Source: an uncultured Rhodospirillaceae bacterium (GTDB taxonomy: Bacteria; Pseudomonadota; Alphaproteobacteria; Rhodospirillales; UBA2165). From it: a stretch of DNA of 54,512 nucleotides. The DNA is taken from NCBI GenBank assembly GCA_913020445.1, contig CAJWAR010000002.1, forward strand, positions 84,275 through 138,786, read 5' to 3'. Every line of letters begins with the position of its first letter. Positions within the stretch are counted from its first letter, which is position 1. Made by a program: the position numbers and the translations under genes. Below the pieces are notes generated by a model that was not told the origin of the DNA, made no database searches, and was given only the letters and a program-made list of their open reading frames with translations. Of this stretch, positions 42,475 through 51,215 are shown one piece after another.

Positions 42475-43893
42475 ATGTTTGTGCGCAAGCTATTCGGATT
42501 AATGCTTTTTCTTGGTTCACTGACGATGATCGCTTTGCCAGGCGCTGCGGGGAATCGCGGCATCGCGGTTCTTGGCCATCCCAATATCGCGCCGCCTGTC
42601 AGCCAACCACACTACACCTCTTCCCATGCTTTGGTGATCGGTATCGACAAATATACCAACGGTTGGCCCCGCCTCCAGAACGCCGTCAAAGATGCTGAAT
42701 TGATCGCCGCCGAAATGGCCCGGCGTGGTTTTGACGTCATGCTGCGCAAAAACCCGAACGCCCAAGAACTTAAACAAATCTTCGAACGGTTCTACGCCAG
42801 CAAAGGCGCCGACCCTCGCGCGCGATTATTCGTCTGGTATGCTGGTCATGGCCATACGATGGATGGTGAGGGTTATCTCGTGCCGGCGGATGCGCCGCTG
42901 CCTGGCACCCGGCCGGTTGGTTTCAAGCTCAAGGCGCTTAACATGCGCAGATTTGGTGAGTATGTCCGGCTCGCCCAAGCCAAGCATAGCTACACGGTGT
43001 TCGATTCTTGCTTTGGCGGTGCGGTATTCAGCTCGACCCGCGGAATATCTGCGACGCCGCGTCGCCAACCGGCTCATCATTTTCTGACCGCTGGTACAGA
43101 AAATCAAAAAGTCGCCGACGATGGCGGTTTTCGGCGCTTGTTTCTCAGCACTTTACAAGGCCGCGAGCCCGCCGATGCCAATAAAGATAAATTTCTCACG
43201 ACGGCCGAGCTTGGCGATTTTATGAGTGCGCGTTATGCCAAGATGACGCGCGGACGCCAGACACCCAGATCTGGCAGTCTGGAAACAGAGGAAGCGAGCA
43301 GGCGTGGTTTCGTTTTCCGTATCATTCCACCACCGGCGCGCCAGTTTGTCGCGCTCAAGCCGGTCGACATCTGGACCTATGACAAGGGCTCTTTCGAGCG
43401 GATCATATTCGATTGGCCTAAGCAAATTGCTTATCGGATCGACCGCAATAACGAGCAGACGCGTCTGATTTTCGACGCCCCGGCTGAACTGAAAATTCAG
43501 CCCTTGGCCGGTCAAAAGCTGCGGAATGTTGGGGATGCGCGCGTGCATCAGAATAGCAGCGAAACAATCCTCACCCTCAATATTCCCGCTGATCGCTACA
43601 TCCACGACTTTGTCGACGGCAATCAAATCATCGTTGATGTGGTCGACCCGCCCAGCGTGGCCCGTGTTCAAATGGCGAGCTACCCCGTGCCCCAACAGCC
43701 GCGGCAAGTGGTGACGCGCTCCCTGCCCTCACCGCAACCCCAGCTATTGCCACAAATCTTGTCGGCGACCCTTAGTATTTTGCAACAAGCGCAGCCACGC
43801 CAGCGCGTTCAAAGAACCCGTATCATCCGCTACCGCAAGGTTCGCTGGCACAATCAACGCTCCCGCCGCTTTCACCAAAGACGCCGAAGGTAG
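42475..43893 (+). CDS. secreted caspase-like protein with AMIN-like C-terminal domain
   Basis: This 472-residue protein has a Sec signal peptide (residues 1-25). The peptidase C14 (metacaspase/paracaspase-type) domain at 48-250 begins HALVIGIDKYTNGWPRLQNA; His125 (WYAGHGHTMDGEG) and Cys179 (VFDSCFGG) form the catalytic dyad. From about 300 to 400 an AMIN-like beta domain follows (VDIWTYDKGSFERIIFDWPK, then DRNNEQTRLIFDAP), and a Gln/Pro/Arg-rich basic tail ends the protein. The ATG 42475 after GGGAGACAGGG is preferred although the frame stays open far upstream. AMIN domains localise envelope proteins, so a periplasmic cell-wall-associated protease is inferred. The target is unknown. Confidence 0.85.
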   Translation: MFVRKLFGLMLFLGSLTMIALPGAAGNRGIAVLGHPNIAPPVSQPHYTSSHALVIGIDKYTNGWPRLQNAVKDAELIAAEMARRGFDVMLRKNPNAQELKQIFERFYASKGADPRARLFVWYAGHGHTMDGEGYLVPADAPLPGTRPVGFKLKALNMRRFGEYVRLAQAKHSYTVFDSCFGGAVFSSTRGISATPRRQPAHHFLTAGTENQKVADDGGFRRLFLSTLQGREPADANKDKFLTTAELGDFMSARYAKMTRGRQTPRSGSLETEEASRRGFVFRIIPPPARQFVALKPVDIWTYDKGSFERIIFDWPKQIAYRIDRNNEQTRLIFDAPAELKIQPLAGQKLRNVGDARVHQNSSETILTLNIPADRYIHDFVDGNQIIVDVVDPPSVARVQMASYPVPQQPRQVVTRSLPSPQPQLLPQILSATLSILQQAQPRQRVQRTRIIRYRKVRWHNQRSRRFHQRRRR

Positions 43894-43897
43894 TTAA

Positions 43898-43905
43898 TTA
43901 ACCAT
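43898..43905 (+). promoter_or_regulatory. CtrA half-site TTAACCAT before pyc
   Basis: TTAACCAT, directly after TTAA, lies just past the caspase-like stop and 120 bp before the pyc start. It matches the TTAACCAT half-site bound by CtrA and is also a plausible chance match in a short AT-rich gap. Confidence 0.25.
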
Positions 43906-44024
43906 TCAATCTCGTTCGCTACCCGAACTACCGTAATCTTTTCAATGGCTTGATGGGAAATGGCGTGCTAAAACGCCGCCAACTCATAAAATATCAATAA
44001 AATACCATCAGGAGCCAACCAAAC

Positions 44025-47000
44025 GTGCCGAAGTCAGAGCGCCAAATCCGTAAAATTCTTGTCGCCAATCGAAGTGAAATCGCCATTCGAATTATGCGGG
44101 CGGCGGCCGAACTCGGCATCTCGACAGTGGCGGTCTATTCCCGCGAGGACCGCTTCGCGCTGCATCGCTATAAAGCGGATGAAAGCTATCTGGTCGGTGA
44201 AGGCAAAGGCCCGATCGAAGCCTATCTCGATATTGAGGACATTATCCGCATTGCGTTAGAAGCCGATGTCGATGCCATTCATCCCGGCTACGGCTTTTTA
44301 TCCGAGAATCCGGAATTCGCCGATGCGGTGGTGGCAGCCGGTATGATCTTTGTTGGACCAACCGGCGACACCATGCGCAGCCTCGGCAGTAAAGTGGCGG
44401 CACGCAAATTGGCGCTTGAAGCCGGCGTGCCGGTAATGCCGGCGACCGACCCGCTGCCGGAATTGCCCGAGGGCGAAGCCGAGATTAAAAAGCTCGCCAA
44501 GGAAATCGGTTATCCGGTGATGTGTAAAGCGACCTGGGGCGGTGGCGGCCGCGGCATGCGGGTGATTGAAAGTGCCGATGACCTTATCAGCCTCGTCGAA
44601 CAGGCGAGCCGGGAAGCCGCCGCCGCTTTCGGCAACGGTGAAGTCTATCTTGAAAAACTGGTACGCAATGCCCGCCATGTCGAAGTTCAGGTCATGGGTG
44701 ATCTCCACGGTAATATCGTGCATATGTTTGAGCGCGATTGTTCGGTACAACGCCGCCATCAAAAAGTTGTCGAGCGCGCACCGGCAGTTTTCCTTGATGA
44801 TGAGGCGCGGGAGTTTCTCTGCCAGCAAGGCATTAAGATTGCCAAGACGGCCAATTATCAATGCGCTGGCACGGTGGAATTCTTGGAAGATGCCGATACC
44901 GGCGAAATTTATTTCATCGAAGTAAACCCGCGTATTCAAGTTGAGCACACGGTCACCGAAGGGGTTACCGGCATTGATCTGGTGCAAGCGCAAATCCTGA
45001 TTGCCGGCGGTGGCAAAATTGGCGATCTCCAGGCCAGTGGCGTCCCGGCGCAAAAAGATATCCGCCTCTACGGTCATGCGATCCAATGCCGGGTGACGAC
45101 GGAAGACCCGGAGAACAATTTCACCCCGGACTATGGCCGCCTTACGGCCTATCGCAGTGCTGCCGGTTTTGGTGTTCGCCTTGATGCGGGTACCGCCTTC
45201 ACCGGTGCCTTGATCACGCGCTATTATGATTCTCTGTTGGTTAAGGTGACGAGCTGGGCCTCCGATGAAACCAGTGCCGCCAACCGCATGGACCGGGCGC
45301 TGCGCGAGTTTCGTATCCGGGGCGTCACCACCAATCTGCGCTTCCTCGAAAGCCTGATCAATCATCCAAAGTTTCTGGCCGCTGAATACACCACCAACTT
45401 TATTGATGAAACGCCAGAGCTGTTTGAGTTCCCGGAACGCCGCGACCGCGCCTCGCGCTTGTTGAACTTCGTCGGCAATGTCATCATCAATGGTAATCCG
45501 GAAGTCAAAGGTCATACGCTGCCGGCGCACGCCACCATTCCCCATGCGCAAAAATTCGGCAGTGCCGAGGTTCAGCCCGGCTCCAAACAAAAGCTCGATG
45601 AGTTGGGGCCGGATAAGTTTGCTCAGTGGATGCTCGATCAAGAGCGCGTGCTGATCACCGATACGACCATGCGGGACGCGCATCAATCATTGCTGGCGAC
45701 GCGGGTACGCTCCAAAGACTTAATCGATATCGCGCCGACTTATGCGCATCTTTTGCCCGATATGTTTTCGATGGAGTGCTGGGGTGGCGCGACCTTCGAT
45801 GTCGCCATGCGATTCTTAAACGAGTGCCCATGGGAGCGGCTGGCTGATCTCAGAGAAGCGATGCCGAACCTGCTGACGCAAATGTTGCTGCGCTCGGCTA
45901 ATGGCGTCGGCTATGCCAATTATCCCGACAATGTGGTGCGCTTCTTTGTTAAGGAATGCGCCGATGGTGGGATGGATTTATTCCGTGTCTTTGATGCGCT
46001 TAATTGGGTCGAAAATATGCGGGTCGCCATCGATGCAGTGCGGGAAACCGACCGGCTGTGCGAGGCGGCAATTTGCTATACCGGTGATATTACTGACCCA
46101 AGCCGGACCAAATATGATCTCAAATACTATGTCGATCTAGCGCGCGAACTGAAAGACGCGGGCGCGCATATTCTCGGCATTAAGGATATGGCGGGGCTAT
46201 GCAAGCCGGATGCCGCGCGCATATTGGTCAAAGCGCTTAAAGAAGAAACCGGTCTGCCAATCCATTTTCACACTCATGACACCAGCGGGATTTCTGCCGC
46301 CAGTGTTTTGGCTGCCGTTGAAGCGGGGGCCGATGCGGTCGACGCAGCGATTGATTCCATGAGTGGTCTGACCTCACAGCCGAATTTGGGCGCAATTGTC
46401 GAAGCGCTCAAGAGCACGCCCCGTGATACCGGGCTTGATACTGAGGCATTGCACTCCATTTCGACCTATTGGGAACATGTACGGACACTTTATTCGAGCT
46501 TCGAGGCAGATTTTCGCTCCGGCGCCTCGGATGTCTACGCCCACGAAATTCCAGGCGGCCAGTACACCAATCTCCGTCAGCAGGCGCGCTCGATGGGAAT
46601 CGACCGGCGCTGGCCCGAAGTCGCCAAGACATACGCCAGGGTTAATGAGATGTTCGGCGATGTTATCAAAGTGACCCCCTCATCCAAAGTCGTCGGCGAT
46701 CTGACCCTGTTGATGATCACCTCCGATATATCAGCGGAAGATGTATTGAACCCGGATAAAGAAATCGCCTTCCCGGAATCGGTTATCCATTTTTTTAAAG
46801 GTGAGATCGGCCAGCCCTATGGCGGCTTCCCGAAAGAGCTGCAGAAGAAAATCCTCAAAGACGAAGAACCGATTACCGTGCGTCCCGGCTCGATCATGGA
46901 AGACATAGATTTAGACTCGACGAAAATCGAGGTCGCGGAAACAGTTGGCCGGGAAATAACTGATCAGGAACTTGGCTCGTACTTGATGTATCCGCAAGTG

Positions 47001-47492
47001 TTCACCGACTACGCCGCTCACCTCGAAGAGTTCGGCGATGTCAGCAAAATCCCGACCGCCGCCTATTTCTATGGCATGGAAGCGGGTGAGGAAATCGCCA
47101 TTGAAATGGAGCGCGGCAAGACCTTGATCGTGCGCTTTTTGGCCCTCGGTGATGCCGGTGAGGACGGCACGCGCACGGTATTTTTTGAGCTTAATGGCCA
47201 GCCACGCTCGTTGCGCATCAGTGATCACTCTCAAGAATCAACCCGGCCAACCAACCGCATTGCCGATGCGACTAATCCGACCCATGTCGGCGCACCGATG
47301 CCAGGTGTGATTTCCAGCGTCGTTGTCGAGGCCGGCCAGAAAGTCCTGCAAGGTGATACCTTGCTGTCGATCGAAGCGATGAAAATGGAAACGGCGGTTA
47401 ATGCCGAGCGCGATGGCGTCATCGGCGAAGTCGTCACCACTGTCGGCATGCAAATCGGCGCTAAGGATTTGCTGGTGGTCTTCGAAGACTAA
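44025..47492 (+). CDS. pyc: pyruvate carboxylase
   Basis: This 1155-residue, full-length single-chain biotin enzyme carboxylates pyruvate to oxaloacetate. The biotin-carboxylase domain (1-455) shows KILVANRSEIAIRIMRAAAE and the ATP-grasp loop CKATWGGGGRGMRVI. The carboxyltransferase domain (about 545-850) shows ITDTTMRDAHQSLLATRVRS and HFHTHDTSGISAASVLAAVE. The biotin carrier domain at the end has EAMKMETAV with the biotinylated Lys1120. The start is GTG at 44025 behind AGGAG. It is monocistronic. A 462-codon open frame on the opposite strand within it is a codon-bias artefact. Confidence 0.97.
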   Translation: MPKSERQIRKILVANRSEIAIRIMRAAAELGISTVAVYSREDRFALHRYKADESYLVGEGKGPIEAYLDIEDIIRIALEADVDAIHPGYGFLSENPEFADAVVAAGMIFVGPTGDTMRSLGSKVAARKLALEAGVPVMPATDPLPELPEGEAEIKKLAKEIGYPVMCKATWGGGGRGMRVIESADDLISLVEQASREAAAAFGNGEVYLEKLVRNARHVEVQVMGDLHGNIVHMFERDCSVQRRHQKVVERAPAVFLDDEAREFLCQQGIKIAKTANYQCAGTVEFLEDADTGEIYFIEVNPRIQVEHTVTEGVTGIDLVQAQILIAGGGKIGDLQASGVPAQKDIRLYGHAIQCRVTTEDPENNFTPDYGRLTAYRSAAGFGVRLDAGTAFTGALITRYYDSLLVKVTSWASDETSAANRMDRALREFRIRGVTTNLRFLESLINHPKFLAAEYTTNFIDETPELFEFPERRDRASRLLNFVGNVIINGNPEVKGHTLPAHATIPHAQKFGSAEVQPGSKQKLDELGPDKFAQWMLDQERVLITDTTMRDAHQSLLATRVRSKDLIDIAPTYAHLLPDMFSMECWGGATFDVAMRFLNECPWERLADLREAMPNLLTQMLLRSANGVGYANYPDNVVRFFVKECADGGMDLFRVFDALNWVENMRVAIDAVRETDRLCEAAICYTGDITDPSRTKYDLKYYVDLARELKDAGAHILGIKDMAGLCKPDAARILVKALKEETGLPIHFHTHDTSGISAASVLAAVEAGADAVDAAIDSMSGLTSQPNLGAIVEALKSTPRDTGLDTEALHSISTYWEHVRTLYSSFEADFRSGASDVYAHEIPGGQYTNLRQQARSMGIDRRWPEVAKTYARVNEMFGDVIKVTPSSKVVGDLTLLMITSDISAEDVLNPDKEIAFPESVIHFFKGEIGQPYGGFPKELQKKILKDEEPITVRPGSIMEDIDLDSTKIEVAETVGREITDQELGSYLMYPQVFTDYAAHLEEFGDVSKIPTAAYFYGMEAGEEIAIEMERGKTLIVRFLALGDAGEDGTRTVFFELNGQPRSLRISDHSQESTRPTNRIADATNPTHVGAPMPGVISSVVVEAGQKVLQGDTLLSIEAMKMETAVNAERDGVIGEVVTTVGMQIGAKDLLVVFED

Positions 47493-47497
47493 CCTCA

Positions 47498-47533
47498 ATT
47501 GTAATAAAGCGACCCGGGTCGACTTATTACAAT
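47498..47533. repeat. 36-bp near-perfect palindrome
   Basis: Outer arms ATTGTAATAA (47498-47507) and TTATTACAAT (47524-47533) surround CGACCCGGGTCG (47510-47521); 16 of 18 base pairs match. It lies between convergent pyc and lysR. There is no loop, so it is more like a protein-binding or recombination site than a terminator. Its right part is repeated at 51048-51075. Confidence 0.7.
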
Positions 47534-47539
47534 GTTAAC
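47512..47539 (+). repeat. 28-bp direct repeat, copy 1
   Basis: ACCCGGGTCGACTTATTACA followed by ATGTTAAC. It is identical to 51048-51075 except C/T at 47520/51056. It overlaps the lysR stop codon by one base and is part of the palindrome at 47498-47533. Confidence 0.85.
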
Positions 47540-48438
47540 TATTTAATTTTGCGGGCGATTTCACGCAGGAGTTGGCGCATCCATTGGTGCAGCGGCCGGT
47601 CGTCATCACGTTGGTGCCATATCTGATAAAAACTTATGCCCCCTAGGGGCAAGGGCGAGGGGGCGGTTGAAAAATCTCGCATATAGGTTTTCTTCAAAAC
47701 TGACGGCAATACGGCAATCAGGTCGGTTCCTTTCATCAATTCAGGCAAGCCGGCAAAACTCGGCAATTGCAAGGCAACCCGACGATGATGCCCCCGGCGG
47801 GCCAATAACTGATCAATCGGATTGCTCTCAACCAATGAAAATACAATGCGCGCATGGCGGCGGATGAGATATTCGTCCAATGTTTTTGGTGCGGTCGTGA
47901 TGGTGCCGTCATAAAAACAGACGAATTCATCATCATAGAGTTTTTGCTGTTTGAATTCGCTACCTTCCGGCACCAGCGGCGTAATAACCAACTCGCATTG
48001 CTCGCTCCTAAGCAGTGTTGCAGCATCAACGCCGGAATAATTAATTCGAAGATCGAGTTCTGGTGTCTGTATTTCCACTGCCTGGTAAACATCGCGCAAC
48101 AATAGCCCCCAATGAACATCATTGGCGGATATGACGAACTGGCCGGCCACAATTTCAGGATCAAAACTGCCCTGCTCAGATAAGGCGCGCATCGCCCGTA
48201 AAACATCACGCACATCCTCAACCATCGCCTCGGCGCCTCGGGTCGGTGTAATGCCGCGGCCCGCCCTGACAAAAAGCGGCTCACCGACAATTTCGCGCAA
48301 TTTTTCCAAACCATGGCTAACAGCCGATTGAGTAACGTCCAGGCGTCCAGCCGCCTTAGTGACAGAACCTTCCTCATAAACCATGAGAAACAATCGAAGC
48401 AGCCGGCCGTCGATATCTAAATAATCAATTTTATTCAT
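47539..48438 (-). CDS. LysR-family transcriptional regulator
   Basis: This 299-residue regulator has an N-terminal helix-turn-helix (residues 9-66: VTKAAGRLDVTQSAVSHGLE then KLREIVGEPLFVRAGRG) and a C-terminal periplasmic-binding-type effector domain (95-295). It resembles the NodD/LinR-type LysR group. It is divergent from the alkylsulfatase gene across a 93-bp gap that holds a T-N11-A palindrome, so it probably controls the sulfatase-SDR pair. No good ribosome-binding site is seen. Confidence 0.93.
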   Translation of the reverse strand: MNKIDYLDIDGRLLRLFLMVYEEGSVTKAAGRLDVTQSAVSHGLEKLREIVGEPLFVRAGRGITPTRGAEAMVEDVRDVLRAMRALSEQGSFDPEIVAGQFVISANDVHWGLLLRDVYQAVEIQTPELDLRINYSGVDAATLLRSEQCELVITPLVPEGSEFKQQKLYDDEFVCFYDGTITTAPKTLDEYLIRRHARIVFSLVESNPIDQLLARRGHHRRVALQLPSFAGLPELMKGTDLIAVLPSVLKKTYMRDFSTAPSPLPLGGISFYQIWHQRDDDRPLHQWMRQLLREIARKIK

Positions 48439-48455
48439 GAATACTATTAGTTTTC

Positions 48456-48470
48456 ATTAGTTGTTCTAAT
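48456..48470. promoter_or_regulatory. LysR-type T-N11-A palindrome
   Basis: ATTAG (48456-48460), TTGTT, CTAAT (48466-48470) forms a 15-bp site with perfect 5-bp arms and the T-N11-A spacing of LysR operators. It lies between the divergent lysR and sulfatase genes, 61 bp before the sulfatase start. Confidence 0.55.
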
Positions 48471-48531
48471 TATTAGATAGACCATAATAAATCCAATTCA
48501 TAGCAAAATTGACAATTGGAAAGGCAAAGCG

Positions 48532-50214
48532 ATGTGCACTCCCTATACCGTTCATCCCGACCTCAAAGCTCATGACGCCAGGATGGAACGGCAAATAATT
48601 ACGCTGAATGGCAATATTCACACGGCCTATGCCTATTCACCGTCCAACGCGACGATGATCGAAGGGCAAGATGGTGTCATTCTGGTCGATACCTTGCCGA
48701 CCATTGAATTTGCCGAGCCGGTCGTTGAGGCTTTTAAAAAAATCACTGATAAACCGATTAAAGCCATCATTTATACCCATGTGCACCCGGATCATATCAG
48801 CGGCGTCCGCGCCTTTGTTGACGAAGCAGATGTTCAAGCCGGCAAAGTCGAAATCATCGCTCTTGATGACCTCGTTCCGTCTCTGGTACGTGACAGCGGC
48901 GTTCTGGCCCCAGTGCTGGCGCGGCGCGCGATGTATACTTTCGGCTTTCAACTGCCACGCAATGATGAAGGCAATGTCAGCTCCGGATTAGGCCCGGCCA
49001 ACATCCCCGGCCGTCGCAGCTTTATTGCGCCGACTAAAATCTTCAGTGAGAAACTTGAAATCGAAATTTGTGGCGTGAAATTGGAGCTTATTCACGTGCC
49101 GAGCGAGACCGAAGACCAAGTCGTTGTCTGGCTGCCGGACGACAAAGTATTAATCTCGGCAGATGTCTTACAAGGCCAGACTTTTCCCAATTTATACGCG
49201 TTGCGCGGTACCTCATTTCGCGATCCGATGACCTGGGTAAACGGGATAGATCGCTTGCGCCGGATGGAACCGGAGACACTCATCCCCCATCATGGCCCAC
49301 CGGTTGAAGGGGCAGGCGAAGTCGAAGATGTGTTAACCGCCTATCGCGACGCCATACAGTATCTGCACGATCAGACAGTTCGGCGCATGAACCAAGGCTA
49401 TACGCCGGAAGAAATCATGGAAGAAGTGACCATGCCCGACCATCTCGCCAGTCACGACTGGCTCGGCGAATTTTACGGCAGTTACAAACATTCTGTGCCG
49501 TCAATTTACAGCGGGTATGTCGGCTGGTTTGATGGCGATCCAGTTAATCTTGATCCTAAGCCAAGAACCGAACGCGCCCAAAATTACGTCGGATTAATGG
49601 GTGGACGGGATCAGGTATTAGCCAAGGCTCAGGCAGCGATGGACGACGGCGATCACCAATGGGCTGCTGAGATTGCAAGTTGGATTATTAAGTCTGACAC
49701 GTCGGACACGGAGGCGAGGCAGTTAAAAGCCGATGCGCTCCGCCAATGGGCCTACGCGCAGAAAAATATCAACTGGCGGAACTGGGCGTTAACGACGGCC
49801 CTTGAATTGGAAGATGCATTACAACCACCGAAAGGCATGCCTTTTGGCGGACCGGACTCAATTCGAAATTTTCCTGCCAAAGCGCTGCTGCGGCTTCTGA
49901 CGGTTCGCTTGCGTGCCGAAAACTGTATGGATTTAGCGCGCACTGTCGCTTTCAATATTACAGATACGGATGAGACCTGCGCTTTGGAAATCCGCCGCGG
50001 CATTTGCCAGTTCCACCCGAATGAGCCTAAATTCCAGGATATAACTGTAAGCTTTGAACGCTCGTTTCTGACGCAAATTTTTCTTGGTCAGACCAGCTAT
50101 AGCGACGGGATTGCTGATGGTTCGGTTAACATCGAAGGTGATCAGAAAGATTTCGAAGATTTCATCTCGCTGTTCGAACAACCGAGCATGGAGATGGCGA
50201 TTACCGTTCGATAG
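48532..50214 (+). CDS. metallo-beta-lactamase-fold alkylsulfatase (SdsA/YjcS family)
   Basis: This 560-residue zinc hydrolase has the metal motif His83-x-His85-x-Asp87-His88 (IYTHVHPDHISGVRAF). The type III sulfatase region contains PNLYALRGTSFRDPMTWVNG and a further ligand His in IPHHGPP. A helical alkylsulfatase dimerisation domain (about 275-415: FYGSYKHSVPSIYSGYVGWF) and an SCP2-like C-terminal domain follow. SdsA1 is about 658 residues; this lacks a signal peptide and part of the N-terminus, so it should be cytoplasmic. It would release inorganic sulfate and an alcohol from an alkyl sulfate. AAAGG precedes the ATG. It is cotranscribed with the SDR gene (64-base gap). Confidence 0.88.
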   Translation: MCTPYTVHPDLKAHDARMERQIITLNGNIHTAYAYSPSNATMIEGQDGVILVDTLPTIEFAEPVVEAFKKITDKPIKAIIYTHVHPDHISGVRAFVDEADVQAGKVEIIALDDLVPSLVRDSGVLAPVLARRAMYTFGFQLPRNDEGNVSSGLGPANIPGRRSFIAPTKIFSEKLEIEICGVKLELIHVPSETEDQVVVWLPDDKVLISADVLQGQTFPNLYALRGTSFRDPMTWVNGIDRLRRMEPETLIPHHGPPVEGAGEVEDVLTAYRDAIQYLHDQTVRRMNQGYTPEEIMEEVTMPDHLASHDWLGEFYGSYKHSVPSIYSGYVGWFDGDPVNLDPKPRTERAQNYVGLMGGRDQVLAKAQAAMDDGDHQWAAEIASWIIKSDTSDTEARQLKADALRQWAYAQKNINWRNWALTTALELEDALQPPKGMPFGGPDSIRNFPAKALLRLLTVRLRAENCMDLARTVAFNITDTDETCALEIRRGICQFHPNEPKFQDITVSFERSFLTQIFLGQTSYSDGIADGSVNIEGDQKDFEDFISLFEQPSMEMAITVR

Positions 50215-50278
50215 ATGTCGATCTTATTAAACACAACTTAAACCACATTTGCCAAACCACATGATGAGGAGAAATTAA

Positions 50279-51040
50279 ATGGATATTGGACTAACTGGAA
50301 AAAATGTTGTTGTGACCGGGGCCGGTCGTAGCATTGGCCAGGAAATTGCCATTGGTTTTGCCGAAGTTGGCGCCAATGTAATTGGCGTGGATATTATTGA
50401 TCTTGGCGAAACCGGCGAAAAAGTGACAGCAGCGGGTGGAGCCTGGTCAGCTCATAGCGCTGATTTGGAAGACCCGAGCTCAGTTGAAGCGGCGTGCAAA
50501 AATATAATGGCCGACAACAAATCAATCGATGCTTTGGTCAATAATGCAGCGCTTTATGGCGGCCTAAAAATGATGCCGATGGATAAAATTGATCTCGATG
50601 TGTGGGACAAAGTTATGAATATCAACGTTCGCGGCACCTATTTGGTGGTGCGAAATCTAATGCCTGCGTTGATTGAAGCCAAAGGTAAAATAGTCAATAT
50701 CGCCTCCGGCTCTGCGCTCCGGGGCTCGCCCGGCCTCATGCATTACGTTGCATCAAAAGGCGCCGTTATTGGTATGACTCGCTCGATGGCCACCGAACTC
50801 GGCGGACATGGAGTGACCGTCAATGCAGTTGCTCCCGGCTTTGTCGCCAATGAAGCATCGCAAGGCCTTACTGATGATATGTATGACAAATATTTGGAAA
50901 TGACGGTAATGGCCCAATCAATTAAAGAACCCACCGAACCTAAGGATATGGTTGGCACGATACTTTATTTGACGTCACCTTTGGCCAATTCGGTAACCGG
51001 ACAAGTATGTCCGGTTGATAATGGATTGTGCAAAACCTAA
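50279..51040 (+). CDS. short-chain dehydrogenase/reductase
   Basis: This 253-residue classical SDR has the cofactor motif VVTGAGRSIGQEIA (TGxxxGxG variant). Asp38 at the end of strand 2 suggests NAD preference. The catalytic tetrad is Asn114, Ser143, Tyr156 and Lys160 (NIASGSALRG, HYVASKGAV). A strong GAGGAG precedes the ATG. It follows the sulfatase gene, so it likely oxidises the alcohol released by that enzyme (inference). FabG-like enzymes are the alternative. Confidence 0.93.
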   Translation: MDIGLTGKNVVVTGAGRSIGQEIAIGFAEVGANVIGVDIIDLGETGEKVTAAGGAWSAHSADLEDPSSVEAACKNIMADNKSIDALVNNAALYGGLKMMPMDKIDLDVWDKVMNINVRGTYLVVRNLMPALIEAKGKIVNIASGSALRGSPGLMHYVASKGAVIGMTRSMATELGGHGVTVNAVAPGFVANEASQGLTDDMYDKYLEMTVMAQSIKEPTEPKDMVGTILYLTSPLANSVTGQVCPVDNGLCKT

Positions 51041-51047
51041 AAAGTTA

Positions 51048-51075
51048 ACCCGGGTTGACTTATTACAATGTTAAC
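51048..51075 (+). repeat. 28-bp direct repeat, copy 2
   Basis: ACCCGGGTTGACTTATTACA followed by ATGTTAAC, 27 of 28 bases identical with 47512-47539 and in the same orientation. It begins 7 bases after the SDR stop. The left arm of the copy-1 palindrome is not kept here, although the local GTTAACCCGGGTTGAC is itself almost symmetric. Confidence 0.85.
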
Positions 51076-51092
51076 CTTTGCCAAAAAGAGAA

Positions 51093-51118
51093 AGACCCCG
51101 CTGTCTGAAACGGGGTCT
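51093..51118 (-). terminator. rho-independent terminator
   Basis: AGACCCCG (51093-51100) pairs with CGGGGTCT (51111-51118) around a 10-base loop. On the minus strand the stem is followed by TTCTCTTTTTGG. It lies 98 bases downstream of the secreted-protein gene and may also help end the SDR transcript. Confidence 0.75.
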
Positions 51119-51215
51119 CCCTTCCATCCCTGAAAAGAACCTGTTGGCTGGCAACAAGTCTTTCGGGCGCGGTGCGGCCTGCCAGGCTCGCAGTAATTCC
51201 TATAATCTAGCCAAT

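Noticed and set aside
44298..45686. 462-codon open frame on the minus strand inside the pyc gene
   Set aside because: It is exactly antisense to the biotin-carboxylase and start of the carboxyltransferase domain; open only because of codon bias, with no recognisable protein text.
47498..47533. Rho-independent terminator between pyc and lysR
   Set aside because: The palindrome has no loop and no T-run after the stem, so it is described as a repeat or binding site instead.
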